A stretch of 64,000 bases of DNA from Glandiceps talaboti (GCF_964340395.1 NC_135569.1:16510519-16574518), one strand, 5' to 3'; positions 37,481 through 48,630 are shown, counted from the first letter of the stretch. Made by a program: numbers and translations. Notes: generated from the sequence alone by a model not told the origin.

Positions 37481-39075
37481 CAACTTAAATTCAAAAAACG
37501 CTGAACTGATTGCCATGATATTTGGTGGGTCCATTACCCTCTGTGTCTAGTTGGGAAATTGTTCAAATCAAAATGATAGCATCACAGGTGTGTGATTTTT
37601 GCTCAAAAAACTTAAACTCGGAAACTACTGGGCAGATTGGTGAGAAATTTGGTGGGAACATTCTTAAGGTGTAAAGTAAGATTTGTTCATGACATGATGA
37701 TTCCATCAGTGATATGCAAATTAGGGCTAAAAATGTGTCTTTTTAGTCCCCGCCGGACAAAGTCTGGGACGGGGACTTATAGATTGGGTTGAACAGATCT
37801 CATTCAAAGTTGGTATTAGGACAGTGTTCTATGACATACATGTACATGTGCATATTCATTGTTGTTGTGATACGATCCAATATGGCTGCCTGGCAGCCAT
37901 TTTGTTTGCGATTTTTCTATGTCCAAAGCCATAACTCAGACATGCTTGAACAGATCACATTCAAAGTTGGTATTAGGACAGTGTTCTATGACATACACAT
38001 GTGCATATCCATTTTCATCGTGATATGATCCCCCATACCCGACCAATCCTTTATTGTTGTAGGCATGTTCCATGTCAAACAAGCAGACACAACACATCTA
38101 AGTCTGTTTGTTTTAGGTTCACAAATGTTGTTGCGTGATCAGAGTAGTGATAATTCCTTAAAAGCCAATCATAGCGGGGGCTATGTCATTCTCAATGACT
38201 TGTTGGTTAAAAATCTATCATTCCAAAACTACTGAGCAGATTGGGCTGAAATTTAATGGGAATGCATCTAGGGATGTATGGATGAAGAAATATTAAGCAT
38301 ACAATGATTCCATGAGTGATATGCAAATTACTAATTAGGTGTACAAATGTTCATTTTTGGTCAAAAACTTATATCTCAAAAAGTACTTGGTCACCGAGTC
38401 TGAAACTTAGTGAGATGTTTCTGAAAGTGTTATTCTGTAGATTTTCTTCAAAACATTTTGAGAAAATTGGCCTTAGCAACCATGACCACGCCCTTAGCAA
38501 TAACCAAATGGCAGTGTATTTTGGTCAAATAACAACATTATCTGGTAGGCAAATGAGTAAACATTCAAAAAATGTATGCAAATACCCTAGCAACCATGTC
38601 TATGCCCATAGCAACAGCCAAATGATCACGTATTGCAAAGATAACAACAGGGAATAATAGACAATTGAATAAACATTCAATAAATGTATGTAAATTTGCC
38701 TAGCAACAAGACCAAGCCCATAGCAACAGCCAAATCATCATGTATATTGCAAAGATAACAACAGCAATAGCAATAGAGACGAATAAACATTCAAAAAATG
38801 TATGCAAATGTGCCTAGCAACAAGACCACGCCCACAGCAACAGCCAAATGATCACATATATTGCAAAGATTACAACGAGGGTTAATAGACAATTGAATAA
38901 ACATTCAAAAATATATGTGAATATATCTAACAACATGATGATAGCATATATCGTAAAGATAGCAACATGGTAGGATAGGCAACTGGATAGTCATTCAACA
39001 AATGAACACTTCTTGTTAGCATGGACTACCATATGGATAAACATTTTAAAAAACTGTACAGTTGTGCGACAAGGC
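37369..39075 (+). repeat. Family H dispersed repeat, long copy
   Basis: It starts with the best hairpin of the family, 37,369-37,400: arms TAGCACAACTGAAC and GTTCAGTAGTGCTA pair with one mismatch around the loop TGAG. TCTG and GT tracts, 'aacaacttaaattcaaa', and repeated 'aactactgagcagattggg' blocks follow. From 38,480 on come five or six near-identical 'cctagcaacaagaccacgcccatagcaacagccaaat' blocks about 110-120 bases apart. A family G element is inserted at 37,745. The end near 39,050 has 'cagttgtgcgacaaggccattgg'. Confidence 0.85.
37745..38204 (+). mobile_element. Family G element inserted in family H
   Basis: The host reads 'aaatgtgtcttttt' before and 'ggttaaaaatct' after; uninterrupted copies have 'gtgtctttttggtcaaaaatct', so the insertion points are visible. 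The insert starts AGTCCCCGCCGGAC with a hairpin (AGTCCCCG against CGGGGACT) and ends 'agcggggg...GTCATTCTCAATGACTTGTT'. It contains two copies of the internal 150-bp 'cagatctcattcaaagttgg' unit. Confidence 0.85.
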
Positions 39076-39672
39076 CATTGGTGGTATTTTTTAAAAATTG
39101 TCTCGAGTTCTGTTATTTTTTGTCATATTATGTTATTATTGTTATCGTGAGCAGTAACAGTCATACTAAACCTTGCCGCCATCAAAATCTTGACTTTATC
39201 ATGCTAAAATGAATTTTGTCAGTTTACTTACATAGTATTTCTATTTGAGATGCAAAATTTGAATTGATATTGTAATGTTCCTTCCTACATTGAATTAACC
39301 AATTCGTCACATCTTTTTAATCCTTTTTCTCCCGAGAGGGTACAAGTTGGGAGAAAGTCAAACAAAATTTCTTTGAGCAATACCACTGACCAATCTTTGC
39401 ACTGTATAGACTTGTGTTTTTATTTTGTAAATTTATTTGGATGTTATTATTCTTGGTAAAAGAAATAATCCAGTTATTCAGCAACTCTTTATCATATAAT
39501 AGAATGACAAATTTAATATTACAATTGGATACATAAATATTGTTGTCACAGTTACAATTGGGGATTAGCAAATCTATTTTTAAGCTGATTTAGGCCTAAT
39601 AAAAAACTTTGTGGTTCCAGTTACGCTTTCCAATTACGCTCAATTTTGGAATAGGTGGGTAGGTTGATTTTT

Positions 39673-41379
39673 AGTCTGGATTGGGTTCCATCCATGTGTC
39701 CGTCCGTCTGTCCGGAGCCGTTTCTTGGAGATGCCTTGACCAATTTTTTTCAAACTTGGTACAGGGGCAACATACTATGGCATACATATGCATGTCAATT
39801 TGTTCCTGATACAATCTAATATGGCCGCCTGGCAGCCATTATTTTGCAGAGTTTCCATGTCCAAAGCCATAACTCAGACATGCATGAACAGATCTCATTC
39901 AAAGTTGGTATTAGCACAGTGTTCTATGACATATCCATTTTCGTTGTGATACAATTCGATATGGCTGCCTGGCAGCCCTTTTGTTGGCGCAGTTTTCATG
40001 TTGAATGGTTTATTCCATGACATCATTTTGAAGAGTAGACATGTCCCATGTCCAACGAGGAGACACAACATGAGTAGGCATGTTCCATGTCCAATGAGCA
40101 GACACAACATATCTAAGTCTGTTTGATTTATGTTCACAAGTGTTGTTGCGTAATCAGAGTAGTGATATCAAAAACAACCATATGAGGCCAAACAACATTA
40201 ACCAGGTTTGAAAATGACAACATAAACTGCCAGTTCCTTAAAACCAGTGTTTCCGCTGACCACTCGCAAAATCGCAAAATGCGAATAAAATCAGCATTTG
40301 GCGAGAATATTTTTGATACAATTAGTTAAACTTGCGAAGCCAATTTAGAATAGGGCACCTGAAAATCTATGCGTAATGCTTGTGGTTTCTTTGTCGCAAC
40401 GTGGAATATCCATAATTTAAACTACATTGTATTACATTTAGAAGGAAGTGTACACAAATCATAAAATTGTTACATCAGTAATGCAAATAAATGTCATATC
40501 AAACTGAGTTCCGTGACATGAAGTATGAACGACAGTGCAAACTTTCAATTTGACAGAGATACAGTTGTAAAAGTGTTTAATCCAAATTTTGTGTCGCTGA
40601 TCTGAGGAGAACTGTTAACACTGATAAAACTGATACATAATGTGCAAACCATGTTCACCTCAGACGAAGAGAATGGTGTAGTGAACAGTAGTGAACAGTA
40701 AATTCACGTTCGATCTAGTAACGAAGCTCAAAAAGAAAAAAAATCAGTTTTAGTGAGAATGAAATGGTGACGTGGCAGTTTGAATTTATCTAAGTGAAGT
40801 TTTCAGGAGAGACTGTCCAAAGATGTGGTCCATTTGATGATCGCTTCACTCGTGAGGGAAGATGCTTCGCCATAATGGCCGTGCTATCGATGGAAACCCT
40901 TTCTCACCACATGTTAATAAGTAACCAATCATGTGGATAAGTTATGATAATATCGCGTAGTTTCTAAACTACCCAAGACATGCTCTCCACATCAGGAAAT
41001 GGTCATGGGGCACATGAAACTGCTGAAACGTTATGCATACGATGGGTCATATTCAAATTCCACAGGTCACACTGCACATTGAGATTTAGAAAATAGTTAC
41101 AATGAGAACTGACTAAAACCTAGATGTCTGGCGCTACAACTTTGAAGCAAAGATGAGAACCATACGTTTGCCAACATGACATGAAAAATGTATGTAAATA
41201 AACAGTAAAAACATGCAAGTTTGCGCTATTGTCTTTATTTATATAAGTTCATTTTTATTGCAAAAGTTTGTCTAATTGAAAGTCTGGTTTGGCTGGTAAT
41301 TGTTAGTAAATTTTTTGACCCAGAGGAAACTGTTAAAACCCAATCATAGTGGGGACTATGTCATTTTCAATAACTTGTT
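39673..41379 (+). mobile_element. Family G element inserted in repeat R
   Basis: It starts AGTCTGGATTGGGTTCC (the 5' hairpin is deleted relative to the copy at 47,813), continues with 'cgtttcttggagatgcc', 'caatatggccgcctggcagcc' and the 150-bp internal units, and ends 'catagtggggactatgtcattttcaataacttgt'. Interrupted at 40,245-41,332. Confidence 0.85.
40245..41332. mobile_element. hAT-like non-autonomous transposon
   Basis: Left end CAGTGTTTCCGCTGACC; the right end read inwards on the minus strand is CAGTTTCCTCTGGGTC, an imperfect match. TTAAAAC flanks both sides (40,238-40,244 and 41,333-41,339). The pre-insertion sequence is known from other family G copies (for example 48,588 and 52,401): CCTTAAAACCCAATC, present once. 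So a 7- or 8-bp target duplication is confirmed by the empty sites. The 1,088-bp interior has no transposase frame. Confidence 0.82.
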
Positions 41380-42043
41380 TATTTTATTTTATCTTATTTG
41401 TTTTCATGTGTGAGTGTCTAGTTCAGTTTTTCCAAATGGTCTCTGTGTTATTGATTTCTTCCTATCAGATATACAACCATTACAGATTGGAAGACCAGTT
41501 TTATATAGTCTTTTTAAGTTGATGTCAATTTCCACATCTACTGTTTCTTGTGAGACATCACAATTTTTTGCGATTGTATTATTTTTTTCTTGAATACGTA
41601 AAAAAAATGTTGGTGGGGTCAAGTAACCAGAACTAAACAATTAATTTTTTTATGCCTATATATAACAATGTAGATGTACCGACAAGAGTATCATAAATTC
41701 AGTACAAGAATACCTTTCAATTTAAAATGTAGAATCAACTTAAAATTATTGTCATGACAAGTAAACAAGATTTTGATGCAGCTTGTTTGTGAACTACTTC
41801 AAATAGTCTTACAATAGCACAACTGTCTCACAAAAAAATACAAAAATAACAAGACTAAATTGACACACTGATGTGCACTGCATGCCATAAGGACAATAGT
41901 GAGATGATGTTAAACCTATTCTACACTGTGGTGGGTGTCGTCTCTCCAGTGAGGGCTATACACTGACACTAGGGTGGAACTAGACTTGGGCTACATGATA
42001 GTATATGATGTATATAATGGTGAATGTTATGTTTTTTTTACAG

Positions 42044-42093
42044 AAGTCGAAATGATAGAGATGATCACAATCCATGAAATGCTGGAGAAAAAG
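42044..42093 (+). CDS. Candidate small exon upstream of the spectrin repeat exons
   Basis: A strong acceptor (TTTTTTTTACAG) and donor (AAAAAG/GTAACT) bound a 50-base exon, phase 2 in and phase 0 out, which would join in frame to the exon at 42,468. It would read VEMIEMITIHEMLEKK. In alpha-spectrin this position should be the end of helix A ('...NWMAARE'), and the resemblance is weak. It may be a degenerated or shifted exon, or chance. Confidence 0.3.
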
Positions 42094-42204
42094 GTAACTA
42101 ATAAATGACTTCATTCATTCATTAGTCCCTTGAAGGAGGAAACTAGATACAAATGGGCTCCATCTATATGTCCATTCACAATACTCATTTTATCATGCAA
42201 GCTA

Positions 42205-42380
42205 TCATTTGAGACCTTGACTCTTGGCCATGACCTTCAGGGTCAATTATCAACATCAGTCCAATTTCTGCCGATCACAGACACATTTGTAGTACTTACA
42301 TATTGCCAATTCCTTGTAAATCATGTTTACAAGTAATATTGAAGACAAGAATTATACACAAACATTAGTTTTGGTCCTCA
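42205..42380 (+). repeat. Dispersed repeat D, copy 2
   Basis: Aligns with 13,468-13,635 in the same orientation. It lies in the presumed intron between 42,093 and 42,468. Confidence 0.75.
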
Positions 42381-42467
42381 TATAACTTTTACTACATATT
42401 ACATAATTATTACATATTACTACAGAACTAAAAAAGAATTGATGATCACAACTATTGTTTTTTGCAG

Positions 42468-42578
42468 GCTTTCTTAGCCAATGAAGATCTTGGAGACTCC
42501 TTGGACAGTGTGGAAGCTTTGATTAAGAAACATGAAGACTTTAAAAAATCACTTGCAGCACAAGAAGAAGAGATCAGT
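42468..42578 (+). CDS. SPTAN1: Alpha-spectrin exon, post-SH3 repeat (helix A end/B)
   Basis: The exon (TTTGCAG/GCTTTC ... ATCAGT/GTGAGT, phase 0/0, 37 codons) begins [20 protein letters not shown] and ends [18 protein letters not shown]. This is almost word for word a repeat located several units after the SH3 domain in nonerythroid alpha-spectrin. Alpha-spectrin forms antiparallel heterodimers with beta-spectrin in the membrane skeleton. Here the exon lies upstream of the SH3 exon, the reverse of its place in the protein. The last codons run into an apparent reading-through of the donor and should not be counted. Confidence 0.9.
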
Positions 42579-42867
42579 GTGAGTGAAAATAGTTCAATTT
42601 TATTGCTTTTCATACGGATGGAAATATTGGATTCAAAACTTTGAATATAGAAATGAAATCAAAGATTACATACTCAAAGACCAATGTAATATATCATGGT
42701 AATTATTTATTGCATGATGAATATGACTAAGTAAATTTGTCATGATGTGTAAAAATAATAAAAGAATTATTGGATGTATACTTCCAGTGTGCAAAATGTA
42801 TGCTTAGCATAATTGGTACAAATACCCTGTGGCAGATATAGTAAATTCTTTTGTTTTTATTCTACAG

Positions 42868-42945
42868 GCACATGTTGACTTTGCCGTTAAACTTGTAGAA
42901 AGTGAACATTATGCTGCAGAAGATGTCTCAGAACGTAGAGATACT
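42868..42945 (+). CDS. SPTAN1: Alpha-spectrin exon, same repeat (helix B)
   Basis: The exon (TTCTACAG/GCACAT ... GATACT/GTAAGT, phase 0/0, 26 codons) encodes AHVDFAVKLVESEHYAAEDV and SERRDT. It directly continues the 42,468 exon as in the canonical protein ('...FADQLI..GHYA..DIS.RR'). The next canonical exon, helix C of this repeat, was not found before the following family H-related sequence, so the normal gene order stops here. Confidence 0.88.
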
Positions 42946-43639
42946 GTAAGTAGATTTGACACCCTTGTTTTGTTCAGAGATTTCAAACACCAAGTCCTGA
43001 TAAAAGTCAGTTAGTTTACTTCTGGAAATATGTAGACAATAAAATTGATCCTTCATACAAGGTAAAATTCTCCCGACATGTCAAATGGTACTATCACTCT
43101 CATAAAGACATAAATGAACATTCTTTGTTATTTTAAAAGAAACTTGTACAGGCAAAATTGGCTTCACATTTTCTGTGAGAAGATTGGTTGTGAAAGACTA
43201 AGTTTATATTATATGTAATCTATGAGAAATCTCAGTGTATTGAAAATGGTTTGGTATAGACAAGTTGACAATATTACAAAGTCTTAGTAGAATCCAAGGT
43301 AGATAATTAAAATGAAATATGTGTGATGTCTTAGAAAATGCTATACTAGACTGAAAGGTCCATCACTGTTTTTGCTTCTGTAACCATTCATGAGTGTTAT
43401 GTAAGCAGATCAACAATGAAGAAAACTGAGTTATGTAGTGTTATATACTAAAAACCTTTGTTATAGTTTTTTGCCAGATGTGCCAAAATTCATGTCAATA
43501 TTTTAGTTACAGTCGCTAAAAGAACCTAGCTTTAGTTCCATAGGCAATCTTGTAATGGTTAAAGTATTAGTGGTTAGGTTTTCATGTTGATATTTGTCTA
43601 ACATTATCTCTTCACCTTCCGTAAAGAATGTTATATTTT

Positions 43640-43650
43640 AGGGATGAAAA

Positions 43651-43717
<67 letters not shown>

Positions 43718-44370
43718 TTTGTGTTTGTGTGTGTCTATATCACCATCTACAAAATTACTGGCTAAATTCAAACAAAATTTTGTAGACATGTTCCGTAGGG
43801 TAATGGCAAGATCTGATTATGTTTTGGTAAATATCCTAAGCATGCTTCAAATTCATTATAACTTGGTACATACATTTGTGATACCTAAGTGCATCTGTCC
43901 TGAAAATATTATCGATGTAGTGTTTAGTTTTGATAAGATATTGGCATAATTTCTGAAGGCCACAAAAAGAAAAAAAATTGTTTCTATTCAGGAAATGTAG
44001 TCGAAAGTGGTGCGACTGTATCAAAATTTTCTAACAAAACAACTGGCTCAATTGAAACTAAATTTAGTACACGTATTCCATAGGGTAGTGGCAAGAACTG
44101 ATTAGGTTTCAGTAAATATCCATGAATATTAATGAGTAATTTATGCAATTTATGGTTTTTGGTAAATTAGGCTATATCTCAAGAATTTATGCTTCAAATT
44201 CAATATAATGTGGTGCATACATTTGCGATACCAAAGTGCACCTTTCCTGAAAATATTATTGATGTAGCATTTACTTTTAATAAGTTATTAGGCTTATTTT
44301 CAGTAGGCTGCAAAAAAAAATGTTTCTGGTCAGGAAATGTTGTCTAAAATGGTGCTATGATATGATTTTT
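43640..44370 (+). repeat. GT tract and dimeric dispersed repeat
   Basis: A GT tract (about 43,656-43,735) is followed by two diverged copies of a roughly 290-base unit (from about 43,743 and 44,030). They share 'tagggta(a/g)tggcaaga(t/a)ctgatta', 'tgatacc(t/a)aagtgca' and 'ctgaaaatattat(c/t)gatgta'. The layout, GT tract then repeated blocks, resembles family H. Confidence 0.75.
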
Positions 44371-44404
44371 TAGCACAACTTAACTGAGGTACAGTAGTGC
44401 TATA
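44371..44404 (+). repeat. Family H hairpin fragment at a rearrangement breakpoint
   Basis: TAGCACAACTTAACTGAGG...GTAGTGCTATA is an isolated family H 5' hairpin. About seven bases after it, duplicated spectrin intron sequence begins (CTATTGAGACTAG, 44,411; compare 56,472). Confidence 0.8.
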
Positions 44405-44410
44405 AGATCA

Positions 44411-44904
44411 CCCTATTGAGACTAGATGACAGCTATGTCATGTTATAAAGTTTTACTGTAAAAATTGACTTTGTTCATTGTACTACAAGTATACCATTCT
44501 GAGCTTACTGAACTACAGTATTATTTGTTGTTAGTGAAAACCGTTCCTATTGTAGTAGATGAACAAACATTTTGAGCATTTTGTATGTACATGTATATAT
44601 AGTATTTCCCAGAATATTAGGTTTGTAAATATGTTAGCACATTGCTAAATTCTTACTATATTGTTTATGGTATAGCAACAAGAAGAACCCATTGGTAATG
44701 ATGTACTGGTAGGCAAGGAATGTGTACTTGCCGTGAACGATTATGTCGAGAAGAGTCCTCATGAGGCGTCCATGAAGAAAGGTTATGTCCTGAATCTCAT
44801 CAATAGTGCTAACAAGGTAATATGTCATTCCTTTACATGTCTTATGTTATGTCATGTATGCTGACTAGTGGGCATTCCATTCCATTTTATCGTTTCATTT
44901 TTTT
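44411..44904 (+). repeat. Duplicated spectrin segment (copy 0)
   Basis: Matches 56,472-56,968: the intron before the half-SH3 exon, the exon, and the start of the next intron. Its left edge lies just inside the intron following the exon at 56,374-56,466 (shared from CTATTGAGACTAG), and its right edge is a family H hairpin. Small indels and substitutions separate it from the tandem copies (for example ATGTCATGTTATAA against ATGACATTATGTTATAA). Confidence 0.92.
44676..44816 (+). CDS. SPTAN1: Alpha-spectrin exon, first half of SH3 domain (copy 0)
   Basis: A 47-codon exon (GGTATAG/CAACAAG ... AACAAG/GTAATA, phase 0/0) encodes [20 protein letters not shown], then [20 protein letters not shown] and LINSANK. 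This is the N-terminal half of the spectrin SH3 domain: the ALYDY-type segment appears as AVNDY and the RT loop as [12 protein letters not shown]. The domain's second half (the DWWKVE...GFVPA part, with the Trp and Pro of the ligand groove) should follow but is not found anywhere downstream. Compared with the four tandem copies it has His for Arg (SPHE) and Ile for Val (LINS), so it is the most diverged. Confidence 0.92.
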
Positions 44905-46394
44905 TAGCACAACTGAACTGATAAGATTCATTAGTGTTATAGGCATTGCTAAGTGTCTCTGTCTGTCTATCTGTCTGTCTCTGTGTATGTCAGTCAGTGT
45001 GTGTGGGTGTGGGTGTGTGTGTGTGTGCATGCGTGCATGCGTGCGTGCGTGTATGTGTGTGTGTGTGTCAATGAACTAAAGTCAAAAACTGCTGGACTGA
45101 TAGCCATATTTTGTGGGTGCATATTACCTTGCGTGTCTAGTTGGGAAATACCTCAAATCAAAATGATTTTATCACCTGTGTGTGATTTGGGTAAAACAAA
45201 TATGGTGATTTGGGTAAAAAATGTGATTTTTGGTCAAAAACCTTAAACTCCAAAAGTAGTGGGCAGATCGGGATTAAATTTGGGTGAATCATTCTTCAGG
45301 GTGTTTATACTAAGAATTTTTCAGCACATGATGGTCCCATGAGTGATATGCAAATTAGAGCTAAAAATGTGTCTTTTTGGTCAAAAATGAATAATTCCAA
45401 AACTACTGAGCAGATTGCACTGAAATTTAATGGGAATGCATCTAGGGATGTATGGATGAAGAAATGTTAAGTATACAATGATTCCATGAGTGATATTCAA
45501 ATTAGGTGTACAAATGTTCATATTTGGTCGTAAACTTATATCTCACAAAGTACTTGGTCAGTGAGACTGAAACTTGGTGAGACGTTTCTGTAAGTGCAGA
45601 TTTTCTTCAAAATATTTTTACACAATTTCCCCAGCAACCATGAACATGCCCTTAGGAACAACCAAATGGCAGTATATTTTGGTCAAATAACAACATCTGG
45701 TAGGCAAGTGAGTAAACATTCAAAAAATGTATGCAAATATCCCTAGCAACCATGACCACGCCCATAGCAACAGCCAAACAGTTGTGTATTTCACAGATAA
45801 CGGATTAATAGACAATTGAATAAACATTCAAACAATGTATGTAAATCTGCTTAGCAACAAGACCATGCCCATAGCAACAGCCAAATAATCATGTATATTG
45901 CAAAGATAACAACAGGAATATAAAGACAAATGAATAAACATTCAAAAAATGTATATAATCTGCATAGCAACAAGACTGTGCCCATAACAACAGCCAAGTA
46001 ATAACGTATATTGCAAAGATAACAGGAATAGAAAGACAAATGAATAAACATTCAAGAAATGCATGCAAATGTGCCTAGCAATGAGACTATGCCCATAGCA
46101 ACAGCCAAATGATCACATATTGTGAAGATAACAGGGATTGATAGACAATTGAATAAATGGGCGCACTTTCAAATTTGTTTATGTTAAAGTCGACATCTTT
46201 ACTACCTCCAGGTCCTTGTGATGTGCAGGACAGTGCTTGGGCATAAAGACATAAAAAAAATTGATTTATCCAAATACATTCAATTTTAAAGTAGGTCGTG
46301 GTGGTGGTGGTGGTGGTGGTGGTGGTGGTGATGATTTGGTTTTGAATGTAATAGAAAACACGGACTGTGATACAAGTACATATGATGGGAATAT

Positions 46395-47429
46395 CAGGGG
46401 TGAACAAATCCACTTGTCAGAAGTCCGGGGCCAGTGATTTTTGGGGCGGACCACATAGATTTGACCTTGTCTAGACAGGAGATAACACTCAACACACATG
46501 TGGCTCATATCATTATACCGGTTTAGGGACACAAGAATTAGGAAGACAAGAATAATAACTTCATTGTATATTTCAAATGTATCAAATGAAACATTTTATT
46601 TGCTATCATTCTGTCAGCATTGTTTGTATTATTGTTTTTATTCATAAAGGAGCTTCAAATGATTTATAATAGAACCCCTTTCATGAAATGATAGTCTACG
46701 AAGTATCTCTTTTAGCACTGTGATATGATATTTGCCAAAGCCTCGATAACTGGCAAATTTGATTTTATCTCCACACCGCCACACGGACTCCCTCTAGTCA
46801 GGCAATGTATGTGTTCCTAGGTTTTTTTTTCCAAAGCCTCCACGACTGGTGAATTTGATTTTATCTTGACACAGTCACACGGACTCCCTCGAGTCAGGCA
46901 ATGTATGTGTTCGTATTTTTTCATTTTTTCGTGAGATTTTATAGGATCAACTTTGAAGTGGTCAGTTTCTTTGTACAGTTGTGATGATTTGCTTGCAATG
47001 TCTGGGTTTTCCAGACGTGTTTGACAAAACGTAGTACAACTTTTGTCGTCATACTGCAATCATGACTAAAACTGTTTTCCAATGTTCTTGTCACATATTT
47101 CTGTCAAATTTCTGAACCTTCGTGAAATCCAAGTGAAGTCGCCATTCAAAGTTTTTCGTTTCATCGATGCCTCAAAAATAACCGTTACAAATATAATAGA
47201 ATTGTCAATTGACTGAAACCAAGCAAGTCAACTTTATATTTATTATTATAAATTGGGTATTGTTCAACTGAAAGTGGTGTAAGTCTGAATATATAGATTC
47301 ATAGGCAAGATTTAATGTTTCACATTAGCGGGACCTGCAGGGACCACTAATTCTTTCAGCAGGACCACTGGATTTTTTAAGGCACTGGTCCGGGGACCAC
47401 CAGTTCACAAAATGATTTGTTCACCCCTG
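46395..47429 (-). mobile_element. hAT-like transposon with long imperfect TIRs
   Basis: Both ends read inwards as CAGGGGTGAACAAATC, the CAGGGGTG type of hAT terminus. Similarity continues inward for about 60 bases ('gtccggggccagtg' against 'gtccccggaccagtg'). GGAATAT flanks both sides directly (46,388-46,394 and 47,430-47,436), a 7-bp, or 8-bp with one mismatch, target duplication. The interior holds a degraded zinc-finger frame on the minus strand. A local tandem duplication of about 105 bases (about 46,735-46,920) repeats 'acggactccct(c)(t/g)agtcaggcaatgtatgtgttc'. Confidence 0.85.
46817..47059 (-). pseudogene. Zinc-finger fragment of a hAT-type transposase-like protein
   Basis: An 80-codon minus-strand frame inside the hAT-like element reads DIASKSSQLYKETDHFKVDP and IKSHEKMKKYEHIHC. 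This resembles the TTF/BED-like zinc-finger region at the N terminus of hAT-derived proteins ('...F..G...F....L..H..S..H'), with the Cys/His spacing intact only in part. Upstream on the same strand an in-frame remnant (KRKTL..) is cut by stops. No hAT dimerisation domain follows, so the copy is a non-autonomous relic. Confidence 0.55.
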
Positions 47430-47812
47430 GGAATATTGATTAACATTCAGTTGTCATGGGGAGGGGAGGGTCATGTTTTACAAAATGGGACAAAGGGAGG
47501 GTCATTTTTTTACAAATGGAGAATTTGGGAGGGTCATGTTTTACTTAACTATAACCATGTGTGATTTCTCCGGCCCTCCCCCTTCTGTAAGTACTGAAGG
47601 CTCCCTAATGTATATGAACATAGATTAGTAGACAAATAAATAAACATTCAAAAAAAATGTATGCAATATTCAGTCAATTAAACAGTTGTCCTACAGTGCC
47701 ATTGGCACTATATTTCATACAATTTTATACATCACACTACCATGACTGGTGGCAATCACCTGAAAATATCCATTGCGGGGATGGAGTCATCTCCGATGAT
47801 CGACTGCTTGTT

Positions 47813-48630
47813 AGTCCCCGCCGGACGAAGTGCGGGACGGGGACTTATGGATTGGGTTCCGTCCGTCCGTGCGTCAGTCCGTCCGTCCGTCCATCCGTCC
47901 ACAGCCGTTTCTTGGAGATGCCTGGACCGATTTTTTTCAAACTTGGTACAGGGGCAACATACAATGGCATACATATGCACGTCAATTTGTTTCAGGATAC
48001 GATCCAATATGGCCACCTGGCAGCCATTTTGTTTGCAAATTTTCCCTGTCTAAAGCCATAACTCAGACATGCTTGAACAGATCTCATTCAAAGTTGGTAT
48101 TAGGACAGTGTTTTATGACATACATGTGCATATTCATTGTTGTTGTGATACGATCCAATATGGCCACCTGGCAGCCATTTTGTTTGCGATTTTTCTATGT
48201 CCAAAGCCATAACTCAGACATGCTTGAACAGATCTCATTCAAAGTTGGTATTAGGACAGTGTTCTATGACATACATGTGCATATCCATTTTCATCGTGAT
48301 ACGATCCAATATGCCTGCCTGGCAGCCATTTTATTTGCAAATTTTCCATGTCCAAAGCCATAACTGCTCAGACATGCTTGAACAGATCTCATTCAAAGTT
48401 GGTATTAGGACAGTGTTCTATGACATACATGTGCATATCCATTTTCTTCGTGATACGATCCCCCATACCCGACCCATCCTTTATTGTTGTAGGCATGTTC
48501 CATGTCCAACAAGCAGACACAACATATCTAAGTCTGTTTGATTTAGGTTCACAAGTGTTGTTGCGTGATCAGAGTAGTGATAATTCCTTAAAACCCAATC
48601 ATAGCGGGGACTAGTGTCATTCTCAATGAC
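47813..48630 (+). mobile_element. Family G element, fullest copy
   Basis: Starts AGTCCCCGCCGGACGAAG with CGGGACGGGGACTTA, so AGTCCCCG and CGGGGACT form a terminal hairpin. A GTCC/GTCCATCC tract, 'cgtttcttggagatgcctgg' and three tandem internal units of about 150 bases ('aaagccataactcagacatgc', from 48,053, 48,203 and 48,354) follow. It ends 'aatcatagcggggact...GTCATTCTCAATGAC', where GCGGGGACT is complementary to the 5' start. Several 77-177-codon frames cross the element in all phases, which shows they follow the repeat and not a gene. Confidence 0.88.

Larger units (their letters stand above)
39601..41600 (+). repeat. Dispersed repeat R, copy 2, split by nested insertions
   Basis: Left part 39,601-39,672 and right part 41,380-41,600 together align with the reverse complement of 10,905-11,185, where the sequence is continuous. 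The 1.7 kb between them is a family G element (39,673-41,379), itself interrupted by a hAT-like element. The right part is open on the minus strand for 78 codons. Confidence 0.75.
44905..47725 (+). repeat. Family H dispersed repeat, long copy with insertion
   Basis: Hairpin TAGCACAACTGAACTG...GTGTTATA (44,905-44,941), then TCTG and GT tracts (44,955-45,068), 'gaactaaagtcaaaaactgc', 'aaaactactgagcagattgc' and a run of 'cctagcaac...gcccatagcaacagccaaat' blocks to about 46,155. The family's 3' part ('acattcaaaaaaaatgtatgc', then 'acagtgccattggcactat') resumes at about 47,625-47,725. The sequence between is an insertion that includes a GGT tract (46,299-46,329) and a hAT-like element. Confidence 0.8.

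Noticed and set aside
47657-48614. Overlapping 77-177-codon frames
   Set aside because: They follow the family G element and its 150-bp units in several phases; none is conserved in other copies as a protein.
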